A stretch of DNA of 64,000 bases, taken from positions 1-64,000 of the forward strand of contig LLCB01000233.1 of the NCBI GenBank assembly GCA_001414345.1, read 5' to 3'. The translations under genes were made by a program, and so were the position numbers. The notes below the pieces were generated by a model. The model was given only the letters and a program-made list of their open reading frames with translations. It was not told the DNA's origin and did no database searches. Origin of the DNA: Hymenoscyphus infarciens (taxonomy: Eukaryota > Ascomycota > Leotiomycetes > Helotiales > Helotiaceae). Below, piece after piece: positions 11,585 through 22,423 of the stretch. Within the stretch, counting starts at the first letter, position 1, and each line of letters begins with the position of its first letter.

Positions 11585-12337
11585 TCAGATGGATCCGCTT
11601 TGAAGCTCCCGCTGGCCTTGGCTGGCTCGATCCTTCCTCAGGATAAAGTCGACATATGCCGGATTACGACCTTTGACTGCAGCAAGTGCGTCTTGCGCAA
11701 GGCCATACGATACGCCAAAGGCCAATCCCATCTTGGCCGTTCTCGCAGCCATCGTGATTGGGAAGCGGTCTACCATTTTTGATTAGTGACGATGCAGCAT
11801 GAGAGCGATATTTATATAATAGGTGGGAGGTGATAACAACATACTCCATAGACTAAACGTGCCAGCCACCGACAGGCTGGCCACGACGGTGTTGATAAAA
11901 TCCTTGCTGCCACGATACTGGTCGAACATGTTCTCGATGGCGAAGAATCCCGTAGTCCAGAAACTAACTTGGGCGCCCATCTTCAAACCCTCCTTGACGC
12001 CGCCAAAGGCCATGTGATAATTCTTGCTCTTGTGGTAGAGATACCAGCCCGTCGACGACGTGGGAAAGCGATGCGCATTCTCCGCTCGGAATCGAAAACC
12101 CGCCATCTGACTTCCGTGACGGATGCCCAACACCATGCCCGCCAGGAAGGAGATGGATGAAGCCATGGTGATGCGGACGGCAAAGGGGAAGCCGACGCGA
12201 GAGTTCATTCGCAGCTCCTGCATCCTCTCTGCTCGCACCTTCTTCGCGCGCTCCTCCTGCTTCTCCTCCTTCTCCTCCTTCTCCTCCTCCTCCTCCTTGT
12301 CGACATCTTCCAGTCCCCGCGCTGAGATGCTCGCCAT
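11585..12337 (-). CDS. Tim17/TIMMDC1-like mitochondrial membrane protein
   Basis: Exons are 12337-11845 and 11769-11585, giving 225 residues. The intron at 11770-11844 is phase 1 (GTATGT..GGTAG, with branch-like CACTAAT). The N-terminus (MASISARGLEDVD) is followed by a Lys/Glu coiled segment at residues 14-40. Then come small-residue-rich hydrophobic stretches: FAVRITMASSISFLAGMVLG, FWTTGFFAIENMF followed by a FINTVVASLSVAGTF block, and a C-terminal MGLAFGVSYGLAQDA. That order (helix, YRGSKD loop, Gly/Ala-rich helices) resembles the Tim17/Tim22/Tim23 and TIMMDC1 fold. I infer a mitochondrial inner-membrane protein; import or assembly-factor function is not shown. I chose ATG 12337 over an upstream in-frame ATG at 12421 because the upstream part does not look coding. 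It diverges from the gene at 12544. Confidence 0.7.
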
Positions 12338-12543
12338 GTCGATTGCTGTCGTGCCCTGGATGATCTGACGTTGGAATGAGAGCAAGGCTCCGGTCCAGTG
12401 GCTGAATCTTTTGCAACACAAGATTCCAGGTTGACAAGGTATATCTGATCACCTGATCAGGCGTCCCCCGCAAAATACGAGCGTCAAAACGCGGGATCCG
12501 CCATTCACCAACACCACCATTCTCAACATCTCCAAACGTCACC
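12338..12543. promoter_or_regulatory. Shared divergent promoter
   Basis: Only 206 bp separate the two outward-facing start codons (12337 minus, 12544 plus), so both genes must share upstream sequence. It contains TGATCACCTGATCA around 12447. I see no clear TATA box. Confidence 0.5.
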
Positions 12544-13015
12544 ATGGTATGTACATCCTCTTGCAGAGCACCACGCGTCAAAGCTAACTCCCCATCCCCA
12601 GGCAAAAGACGCCATCCAACACACTGCCTACACCCTCCGTCTCAAGCACGGCAAACACACCGTCCTCCTCTTCGCCGAAGCCACCACCCCCTTCACCACC
12701 CTCAAAACCGAGCTGCTCACCACCCTCCGCGAGCGCTTCCCCGAGGGGCTCCCCGTCAGCGATTCCCACGAGAAGGTCAAGATCCCAGAGTCGGCTGGAG
12801 ATGTCATTCTCGGTGTCCCGAATGATGTGTATGATAACACCAAGGGATGGACCGAGTTGGATACCAGCAATCTGAAGGAGAATTTGAAGGGTCTGGGGAT
12901 CAAGGATGGGAGCATGCTTGCTTTTACTTTTGTGCCAGAGAGGGGGGAGGAGCTCGAGCCGGAATTCAAGGTTGAATTCTGTAATTTGGAGGAGCTTTAT
13001 CCGGAGGAGGAATGA
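12544..13015 (+). CDS. Small conserved hypothetical protein, possible ubiquitin-like fold
   Basis: Exon 1 is only the start codon (12544-12546). The intron is 12547-12601 (GTATGT..CCCCAG) and exon 2 runs 12602-13015 to TGA. The product has 138 residues beginning MAKDAIQHTAYTLRLKHGKH. The strand pattern YTLRLKHGKHTVLLF, then helix TTLKTELLTTLRERFP, then DSHEKVKIPE and a late SMLAFTFVPE strand resembles a beta-grasp (ubiquitin-like) fold; this is inferred by eye. The C-terminus is acidic (EELYPEEE). Coding character is good throughout and the frame needs the spliced ATG: exon 2 has no suitable ATG of its own near its start. Function unknown. Confidence 0.75.
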
Positions 13016-13787
13016 TGGCTTTCTGAATGAAACGATTGGAGGGGCATATTGGTTGGCGTATCGGCTGGCGTTTAGGGTAGAAGGGGATATCCAAAAGAAT
13101 CATGGACATTACTTTTCAAGTCACTACAAGTTGTAGGGTGAGGAAGAATGTGGGATCATCACAGCACTGGATATTGTTGCCTAAAGCAGTTCCATTTTCA
13201 AGAATGTGGATTTGAGGCAATGAAATACTACATGGACTTGCTCCCTCACTTCCATCACTCTATCACTTGATTCACAGATTCCTGAACATCACGGTCGACA
13301 CACCTTTTCACCCCTTCTCGATATCAAAGCTATAGCTCAGAAATTGATACGGGGAGACTATGTTTTCCAAGACCCCGAACCAAAAAGATCCTCAAAATCT
13401 CGAGACAAAGGGGCAAGTTCACAGCACTGGTTACTTGAATAAAACATCTTACTTCAGGTTCCAAGGACCTTTTGAGTCCCTAAGAAAGATAGAACAATGA
13501 ACACAAATTTCTGGATTCCAAAATTTACTCAGTCAGGTTCAAACACTAAAGTTTCAAAGGTTTTGATATGTTAGTATCTATATATATATTCATCATTATT
13601 TCAAAGGAGCAGACAAGCGTCTAAACCTGAGAAACTCTTTTCAAATTTATATTCATCCCTGCACATGCCCCTGGATCCCAAGCCCGAGCCTCGGCTTCCC
13701 CAGATTCTCGGCTTAAGTTTCCCCGCCTGTGCAAACTCCATCCCCAAAAGCATTAAATTTCCCTTCGACACCATCTAGGGAGAGCTA
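13016..13787. other. Intergenic between two plus-strand genes
   Basis: It contains the 3'UTR of the 12544 gene and the promoter of the Nudix gene, with a TATATATATA run near 13580. No coding frame seen. Confidence 0.5.
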
Positions 13788-15285
13788 ATGCCTCTAAACA
13801 ACACAAGTTGCCTCTTTACAAGGCGATTGCTGAAAGATAACATACCTCCATTTCTCTTCGGGCAACAAGGACAGCAATTGAGTGGGATCTCGGTACATTC
13901 CTTCGCAAGTAAAAAGAGAGGATTAGGGGGAGAGATTAGAGCTAGATTGTGGTACATAAGAACTAGAAAAAGACTCGAGATGGTCTCTCCAGATCTGGAA
14001 AAACAGTATATGTCTACTAAAGCTTCTACGAAAAAAGCGGAACCTAGGGCTAGTTCGAGGTACGCCCTCTTCTCCCTCACTTCTCTTTCCTCCCCTCCCC
14101 ATCTACTCCCCTCATTATTTCCCCTCTCCTCGCTCCCTCCTACCCCTTAGCTTAATCCCAACCTCACATAAACAAATAGTATCATCCTCCTCTCCCCCCT
14201 CAACAAAATCCTCCTCCTCCACCGCGTAAAAACTTCCTCCTCCTTCCCCTCCGCTCACGTCTTCCCGGGGGGAAACCTGTCACTAGAACAAGATGGGGTG
14301 ATCGAGGAGGGGAGGCATGTTGATGGGAGGGCTTATCGGATGGCGGCTATGAGGGAGTGTTTTGAGGAGAGTGGGATTTTGTTGGCTAGAAAACGTCGGG
14401 AAAATGGACAAGAGGGGGAAAGGGGGGGTGAGATGTTGGATGTTAGTGTTGAAGAACGGGAGAGGGCGAGGAAGGAGATACATTCAGGGAGATTGAATTT
14501 TGGGGAGTGGGTTGAGGGGAGGGGAGGGGTTGTTGATTGTGGTATGTTTTAGATTATGGATGGAGGGTGGGTTGGAGATGGGAGATGAGAGATGAGAGAA
14601 GAACTTGAGAAACTGACAAAACAAAACAGAGAGCCTCATCCCCTTCACCCGCTGGATTACACCCCCCAATCTTCCGCGGAGGTTTACGACGCAGATGTAT
14701 ATTTATTTCCTGCCTCTCTCTGCCTCCCCCTCACCCACCACCTCTCCCACAGACCCATTCCCCGAAACCAAAGCCATTTCACAATCGGCAATAACACCCA
14801 TCCCCACCCACGACGGGGGATTGGAACATACAACTGCTGAATTCGAATCTTGCGCCCATTGGTTACAGCAAGCGAGGGAGAGTCAAATTATCCTCTTCCC
14901 GCCACAGTATTATCTTTTACATCTCCTCTCGCCCTTTCTTTCTTCCCCTTCTTCTTCTCCCCCCTCAAATCCAGAACTTTCAATCCAACAACTTCAAAAC
15001 CAGCGAAACGCCATCCTATCATTCCTCCAAAATGACGATGGTGGAAACGGCATTGCATGGGCCGACAAAGTCATCTCCCCGAAGGGCCTTTTGATGAAGA
15101 AAGATGGGAGAAGTGTTTTGGGGTTGGATCATCCGGGGACGGAGTTGGAGGGGAGTGGGAGGGGGGGTGATGGGGAGAGGGTTGTGCTTGTTAGGTTTAG
15201 AAAGGAGGGACCTAGGGATGTGGAGGTTAGGGATAGGAAAGAGGTTTTGGAGGAGGAGAGGAGGGGGGAGGGGGGGAAGTTGTAG
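13788..15285 (+). CDS. Nudix hydrolase, NUDT19-like
   Basis: Exons are 13788-14059, 14180-14541 and 14630-15285, giving 429 residues. After splicing, SSSIILLSPLNKILLLHRVK leads to VFPGGN and then ECFEESGI, which are the start and the core (REx2EExGx) of the Nudix box, and later LIPFTRWITPPNLPRRFTTQ, a conserved block of the NUDT19/RP2p group. This group hydrolyses nucleoside-diphosphate derivatives such as CoA esters; the exact substrate is not predictable. A long low-complexity Gly/Glu insert (EENGQEGERGGE region) separates the box halves from the rest. ATG 13788 adds 64 residues before an alternative start at 13980 (MVSPDLEK). The extension is rich in Arg, poor in acids and contains SVHSFASKKR, like a mitochondrial presequence, so I kept it. 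Confidence 0.82.
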
Positions 15286-17839
15286 GGTTTGTGGTTTTTG
15301 GGGAGTTTGGGGAGGGGGTCGAGGGGGGTCGAGGGGTCGAGGGTGTTTAGATAGAGAGTTGGGAGTTGAGGAATTGATAGATTGCGAGGGCGTTTATTGG
15401 TATACTTCAGGCCAGACCTTGTCTCGTACTTAAACAAAGTCTAGTGATGACGACGAAATAGGTGGCACAGAATAGAGGGAGATAGTAGTAGGCTTGTAAA
15501 ATCTACAAATGCTGAATAGTTCTTGTTTCTTCATGAAATTCGAGACAAAAATACAATGTGAAGCTACCCATCACTCTCAATCTGAGGTGCCCGTCTTACT
15601 TGTGTATTCACTCAACAGAAACTCTTTCAATCGAGCTTTCCCAACGCTGAAAAAACCTTGAGCGATTACTCACTATTTTCCACCAAGAACTTTCTACCTA
15701 TGAGATTAGGCTACGTCAATATCCAACAATCCAGCAGTGAATGCGTCAAATCATACGATCTCTAGGCCAAGTACTAAGCGAGGATGTAGTTTTGCTCGCC
15801 TATAAGTTTATGCCACTCTCAATCTCAATCTCAACCTCAATTCCTCTTCTTGTCCCACTAATAACAAGAAGCTCTCTAACCCTCGAACCTCGAGTCCTCG
15901 ACAAAGTCTTCTGGAAGACAAACAATCAAGAGACCACAATACCAAAACCCAAATCGCAATCAAGAACTTCCCCACTTTCCATCTGAATGTATAAGGGGCG
16001 TGTGTATATGAAGCGGGGGGTGAAGTATAGATCTTTCACTTTTCAAACTCCTTACGTATTTTCCTTTAGTAGAGAGTGGTTTAGTATAGTGAAGAAAAGA
16101 AAATAGAAGAGATGGAGAGAAAATCGATAAGTATATACTACTATCCAACACTTCTCGATTCTAAATAAGGTTCTAGCTCTTTTTCTCTTGATAGGAATTC
16201 TAAGCGAAGCTACCTCTGAGTTGGATGAATTCTATGCTCGGTTACATTAGGAAAGTGACTTGAAGCGGATTATTACCTTTTTGAAAATCCTCTATACTCT
16301 AAATTCTTCTCAGATAACGAGCTAAGGAGTTACTGTGTAATAACTTTTCGAGATCCAGAAGAGTTTAAAGACTTTGAACTCTAAGTAAGATTTAGGTTTT
16401 TTTTTCCCAGGCTTCTTAGTAAAACACCAGTGTTATTTAGATGAGAAGACGAAAACAAAAGACCATTACGTTGATTGAGTAATAATAATGCTCTTGTTTA
16501 GATTACTTCAGTAGTATAAAAAGCTACTCTCAAATTATCGATAGTTCGAAGTCTTCAAACACTTGCCTTTTCTATACTAAAAACTACTCAAGCTAGCCTT
16601 TTTTAATAACAAATTATAAATTGTTCTACTATTAATATATAATACCTGAGATAAAATTTCTTCAACTTAAAATAATAATACTTTCTACGAGTAAGTTTAG
16701 TTTCTAAAAGTTAGAATTCTTAATAAAAGTAGACTAAAGTAGAGAGATCAAGTTTTCTAGCGTTTTCAGGCTCTTTTCGAGATAAAATTAGCGAAAGCCG
16801 ACGTTTACTAACTTTAAATATCTTTAGTTGAATGAATTAAAAATATACTACTAAATATTATATATATAGAGAACTCTATATTAAAGGTTTGAATTAGTCT
16901 AAGATTAAGAAGTAATCAAGTCAACTACACTCTATTCCTTCTCTGCTCGTCTCCTCTCCTCTCTTACCAACGATTCTCTCTCTCCAATACTTCACCTCGT
17001 ACCTGCCAAGTTCCAAAGAAGAAGAAAAACCGTGGATCACCTTAGTTCTTTCCTTCCCATCATCGCCACTCACCCCCATCTATCACCATGGTCGATCTCT
17101 ACTTTTTCCCCACTCCCTTCTTATAGTATAGCAGCCGTTTGTATCTTCATCACACCCCCCAAGCACCCAAAATCTACCTATCCACAAAACCCAACACTCA
17201 CCACAATATTCGAGCTTTACATCCCCCCAAATTTCAAGTGTAAGTTCAACCAACACATTAAATAGCCGAAGAAAGTTCATCACTCCCACTCCCATTCGAT
17301 GGAGTGGAATAATCCTCGGCCCTTGATATCTTATCAGGTAGAATATACAGCAATCAATCGCTAATTAGGCCGTCAATCTTGCTTCATCACCTTGCATCAC
17401 ATCACATCACACACCAAAAAACCACATACAAAAAAAAAAGACCAGTATGCAAATCGCTACACTGAAATTCTCCATCTACTCAAGAGAATTCACATCTAAA
17501 AAAGGGGGTAGTGAGGAGTTTCCATCTATAAAAAAAAAGTAAAAAAAGCGATTGTAATCCTAATGCACCATATCCATGTATTGTAACTTCTGTCGCTGCT
17601 GTTGTATCCTCCCCATCCCATGCGATCGCTTCTCAATCCAAAGGCTCACTCCCATCCACACTCCTAGGACAACAAGCCAGGGAGGGACCCCTCTATGCAA
17701 ATGTGAACCCCCAAAATAATACCCATCCATACCCATGATCGGAATGCTACAAGTTGTATGACTGACAAAAGAAAGAAAAGTGTAACGTTCTAAAACTACA
17801 ACGATCGAAGTGTCGCAAACGCTGGGTGGTAGGGATCTT
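15286..17839. other. Gene-free stretch, AT-rich in the middle
   Basis: 15286-15980 is ordinary intergenic sequence. 16150-16930 is AT-rich with many TA steps and looks like an old mutated repeat, though I can find no ends or target duplication. 16930-17840 contains CT-rich runs and the likely 3'UTR of MDM38. Open frames here show no recognisable protein. Confidence 0.5.
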
Positions 17840-19546
17840 CTAAGCAGACTTTTTCTCTTCCGCCGCCTCCTGTTTTTGCGCCTTGATACCCTCCTCCTCA
17901 GCATCAAGCGCCTCACTGACCTGTTCTTGGCCACTGGGGACCGACTCGGCTCTCCGCTCCTCCTTCTCATCGATATCTTCATCATCCCGTGGCGTAGCCC
18001 GTCCAGACTCCTTATTCTCCTCATCCTGCTCGTTCTCCTCCTCAATCAACTCCTGCTGCTCCTTCAGAACCTCCAGACGCTGTTTGTTAGTCGCCGCCCC
18101 CTCCGCGGTATGAACCTCAAGCTCAATCTCGTGGAAAAGCTCCTCAGGAATGGACGAGAGAACACCGGTGAGGGCATCAATCTGGGTGTTGAATTCAGTG
18201 TCTTTGCCTTGAGCGTACATGAATGCGTTGCTCAAAACCAAGAGCGTGGAAGGAACACCGTATTTAAGACGGAGATCTAACCATGATTGGAGGTCGTCAC
18301 GTAGTCGTCCTGGTGAGACGCCATGGGTTCGGATACCTCGGCTTTGAGCGGCGACTTGTAACTCTGGAACTGAGAGGCTGTCGACACCTTCGTAACTGAT
18401 GGCGCGATCATCTCTCTTGATCTGTCTCATACGGTGGCGAACTTGGTATCTAAGCATCATATCGGTGCCGAAAGTGTTGAGGTTCATGTATCGACACATC
18501 CCAACGAGTTGTGGTCTTGACAGATTATCCAGGGTCAAATCATCCTTGAAGATCTTGCAAACTTTGATGACGTCTGATGCGGATGGGGATTCTCCCGTGG
18601 ATCGAAGTTTCCGGAAGAATTGTGTGAATTCCTCCTTTTGCGCATTTGCAACAGTCACAGGGAGACCCGTCTCCTTCAACGTATTCCGGAGAAAGCTGCT
18701 GACATCCTTTCGTGTGGCTCTCAAATCCGTAGCCTTCTTATCCTTCGATGTCTGTCCTTCATACGTGCTGGGAAGAAGATTGGGGAACAATTTCAAAGCA
18801 ACCGGAAGCAACAACTCCGCAAATGGCACGAGGATGAAAACCGAAAAAGGGACCAAACGACCAATATCCTGGACTGTTCGTTGTAATTGACGGTGTTCTC
18901 TGCGACTGAGTTCGTACCCAGCTGCCATCTTCAACGCCAATCGTGTACTGATCCTGACTTCGGTTGCCAGCAATTTCGTTCCGTCCCAGTAGTGTTGTGC
19001 TTCTTTTTTGATCTTTTGACCTAGGGTCAACTTCTTCTCGGCCTTTTTGGCATCCTTCTTATCTTCTGCTGCCTTGACACCAGCCAACTCGTTCAGACTG
19101 AGGGCTTCTGTGGCATCGGTTTTTGATACTGCGGTGGCGACATCTGATGGAACTGGAGCAACCTCATGCTCCTTGGCTTGACTGGCAGCAGCTTTGTTTG
19201 GCGCATTTGAGGTGAGATTCGCCTCCTTGATGGGCTTCTTGGCTTGGTTGGCATTGAACCCAGGTGGTGGCCCCGAGTGAGGCACTCCTGATGTATGTGT
19301 ATCGGTTGAAACTCCTCGTTGAGGGATTAGGATAGCCAACGCTGGCATACTCGCTGGCAGGTTCCGTGCATTGCGACGTAGGAATGCTGTGTATGCTGAA
19401 GAGGGACCGGTTCGGGGGTATGCACGAGCTAGAGGGTATCATTAGTACCCTTCTTCCGCAGAAAGCTATTGGATGAAGATATACTAACCACCCGTCATGA
19501 AAGATGTTTGCGCCGCATTGCGGACGATTCTCGAAGAGGCACTCAT
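17840..19546 (-). CDS. MDM38: Mdm38/LETM1 mitochondrial inner-membrane protein
   Basis: LETM1-family proteins sit in the mitochondrial inner membrane, bind mitochondrial ribosomes and support potassium/proton exchange. Exons are 19546-19489 and 19428-17840, giving 548 residues; the phase-1 intron (19429-19488) has donor GTTAGT and acceptor CTCTAG. Residues 1-46 (MSASSRIVRNAAQTSF.., many Arg/Ser, no acids) form a presequence. The single transmembrane segment is at about 211-235 (LVPFSVFILVPFAELLLPVA), preceded by the basic amphipathic stretch YELSRREHRQLQRTVQDI. The LETM1 ribosome-binding domain follows, with LSRPQLVGMCRYMNLNTFG, RHRMRQIKRDD and RGIRTHGVSPGRLRDDL. The C-terminus is a Glu-rich coiled coil ending EEKKSA. 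It diverges from adenylate kinase. Confidence 0.95.
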
Positions 19547-20544
19547 GGTTGAGGAGGTGGCCTTGTCAACAAGACGGTATCGGGAGGTGGGAGAGATTCG
19601 CAATGGGATATTCTAGTAGTTGATGTGTTTATGGGTAGAATAGTAATTCAAGTGTCGGCCATGGTTTTGATGGGGTTGTCAGATGTTGATGGAGGGGCTC
19701 GGATTAGGAGGTGGAATGGAACACCTGCAGCTGGAAGAATTTCCACCAGCAAACTGGTCACGTGAAAGGGGTGAACCCGGAAGTAGCCGAGATGGAAGCT
19801 AGAAATAGCTGGAAAGAAGTTCTGGAAGCTATTCTTCTTGACAAGTTCCCGTTTCTTAGTTCAACGCCTAATTCATGCTAAGTAGGTTGTCAATGGCAAG
19901 AATAAATGGCTTTAATAACAATAATCGAGGCCTCTCGGGGACACGGAGATAAGAAGTTGGGTGCCGCTTTCATTGTGAAGGTCTCACTGGCAACCTGGAG
20001 CTATTGAAGCCTGGCTATCTTTAGTTGGCAGCTGAAAATACTGACAATCAACAGTCTCTCTTCTATCAGACTATCAAACTATCAGACTATCAGACAGAAA
20101 ACCCGAAATCCGAGACATGCGGCCACCCAAAAATCTTACGATGCAAATGCTCTGCTCTGGGTCAGTTCTCCTCAACAAAATAAATAAAATAAATACACCA
20201 ACCCTGCAAGCTTGAGCTGGTTGACTTGCCGTGCCGACCCGAAGCTCGCTCCCCGCATTTGAACCTCCCCTTCCCTTCCCTTCCCTTCTTCCACGCGCTT
20301 GACCAAAACACATTCACTTCCCCTCCTTCCTCAATTCACCGTCTACATCTCACCTACTACTTCCTGATTTCACAATGGATATTTCCTAGACTCCCTTTTC
20401 TCCTGTAGCATAGCCCTTGCTTGCCAGGCGCAAGCACCCTTTCCCCGACTTCTTTAGAAAACAGAAAGACAGACACGGACAGGCGGAATAGACTCGATTT
20501 AGCTTTCCCGGCGCATCGCAACAGAACAGAAAGACTTGCATACA
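19547..20544. promoter_or_regulatory. Divergent intergenic region between MDM38 and ADK2
   Basis: About 1 kb with both promoters. It contains a short ACTATCAGACTATCA-type repeat near 20070-20095 and a (CTTCC)n tract at about 20270-20288. The last 150 bp before the ADK2 start is CT-rich, as common in fungal 5'UTRs. Confidence 0.5.
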
Positions 20545-21412
20545 ATGATCAACAACATGAAGCTTCGCAAGGCAGCTCGTATTATACTCGTCGGAGCTCC
20601 AGGTGTAGGAAAGGGCACTCAAGCCGAGAGACTTCTACAGAGATTCCCGCAGCTCTCAGCAATTAGCTCAGGCGATTTACTCCGCGATAATGTCAAGAAC
20701 CGAACTCCTCTTGGTAAATACCCTCCCTACATCGTTAAACAAAAATCTAACAATCGTACAAGGTATAAAAGCAGAAAGCACCATAAAATCCGGCTCCCTC
20801 GTCCCCGACGCAATGATCCTCCGACTAATCCTCCACGAACTCAAGACCCGAGGCTGGATCAGTCCACCCACCGCCAACTCCCTCACCCTCTCCGCAACCT
20901 CCCAAGACCAAGATATCTCCATCGAAGACCACTTCGTCAACACCCCAACCCTCGCCAACCTCGCCGCTCCCCCACAAACATCCAACGACCCCTCCGCCTC
21001 CTTCATCCTCGACGGCTTCCCCCGCACCGCAGGCCAAGCAACCCAACTCGATAACCTCATCCCCATAAACCTCGTAGTCTCCCTCCGCACCCCCTCCTCC
21101 GTAATCCTCTCCCGAATAGCAGGGCGCTGGGTCCACGCCCCCTCTGGCCGCGTCTACAACACGACCTTCAACGCGCCAAAGGTCCCCGGCCTCGACGATA
21201 TCACGGGAGAGAAACTGACCAAACGCCCGGATGACGATGAAGAGACTTGGGTTAAGAGGTTACGGAAGTTTGAGGAGACAAGTGAGCCACTTCTAGAACA
21301 CTACGCACAGAAGGGCGTTTTGTGGGAGGTGGATGGTCGAAGTAGTGATGAGATCTCTCCCAAGCTTTTCAGGGAGTTTGAGAAGAGGTTTGTTGATGGG
21401 GTCGACTTTTGA
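20545..21412 (+). CDS. ADK2: Mitochondrial adenylate kinase (GTP:AMP phosphotransferase type)
   Basis: This kinase interconverts nucleoside mono- and triphosphates in the mitochondrial matrix. Exons are 20545-20713 and 20763-21412, giving 272 residues, with a 49-nt phase-1 intron. The start [20 protein letters not shown] puts the P-loop [10 protein letters not shown] at residues 17-26. SSGDLLRDN and the GSLVPDAMI part form the NMP-binding region, LDGFPRT follows, and the LID runs from [17 protein letters not shown] to [16 protein letters not shown]. The LID lacks the four Cys of zinc-type kinases, as in eukaryotic long-form enzymes. The long LID and [17 protein letters not shown] pattern match Adk2/AK3 rather than cytosolic Adk1, though the paralogue call is by eye. 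Confidence 0.93.
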
Positions 21413-22423
21413 TTTTCTCTCTTCCACTTGATTTGCGAGGGGTGGGGTATTAATCTTGCACTTGTATCCTTTTAACAAAGGAGTTTGGAGAACGAGAGTG
21501 GTTGATGGGTAGTTTTTTCAAGCTTCAGAGCGTTGTCGTTTTAACTTCTCCTTATTTTTACTTCTTGGCTGTGGATAGGGATTTACTTGTAGTTGCGAGT
21601 TTAGGCGTTGCTTTTATGAACCTACTTGTGAGGTTGGTGTGCTTGTTAATACTTTCAGCACTGGCGACAATTTCGATGAGTGCACCGGAATGAAAATCGG
21701 GTTATGAAATGGTACGATTTAGCAATGGGAGGATGTATGTTAGGTAGTTGTGTACGGTCAGTTAGTATAGCTGTAGCTCTGGCTGTACCCAACAGCTCCT
21801 CTGGATAAATGGAACGAGAAAATTTCCAAAAATCCATATCGCTCGCTGCCTGTGAAGTTCCGATACCCGGTTTCCAAGACGAGAGAAACGAGAAGACAAC
21901 CTATAAGCTACTCGAGTTAAAGCTTGTTCTGGACTTCCTAATTTTATCTATCCTTCGACAGTACTTGGAATGATGGGCGAAAACTCTCAACTAGGTACTT
22001 ACTTTGGAAGGATCAAAGGAAGTCATCTAAAGTCCAAGGTCAGGAAAAACATTTTCTCAAACCCAGGGGATCGATCGGTCTTTTAACAGTCACAGGTAGG
22101 CACATAAGATCTTCACTTGTATTCTCAAATTCGGGAAGATAATTTAAAGGTAAATGAATAATTCGAGAAACTCCATTTCAATGCTGATAAAAAAAGAGAA
22201 CCCTCGCTTCTTGGATCCCATCAAAGAAAAATGTAAATCCATGCGTCAATCCAAAGGATCATTCTTTGTGTATCAACTAGTGCTCCCCAATGTCTATAGA
22301 CATCATGAAAATCCTATGGACAAAGCCAACTGTCATGAACAGCCAATAATACACAAACCCCTGCGTTTCTCCTCCCTTCCAACTCTATAATTCAAAAAGC
22401 ATAAACTAAAAGAATGTCAAAAT
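21413..22423. other. Convergent intergenic region between ADK2 and KEX2
   Basis: About 1 kb between two stop codons, holding both 3'UTRs. No coding frame or clear repeat seen. Confidence 0.5.

Noticed and set aside
11041..11646. Overlapping open frames on both strands between PUT1 and the Tim17-like gene
   Set aside because: They consist largely of translated short tandem repeats (GGCAGTG, TTGCTCTA) and show no protein family or splice structure.
11964..12605. 213-codon frame opposite the Tim17-like gene start
   Set aside because: Same strand but shifted frame across the Tim17-like exon; Gly/Glu-rich shadow of the Lys/Glu segment, with no independent support.
17560..18280. Long alternative frames overlapping the 3' end of MDM38
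   Set aside because: They lie antisense or out of frame to the clear LETM1 coding sequence and consist of Arg- or Leu-rich shadow translation.
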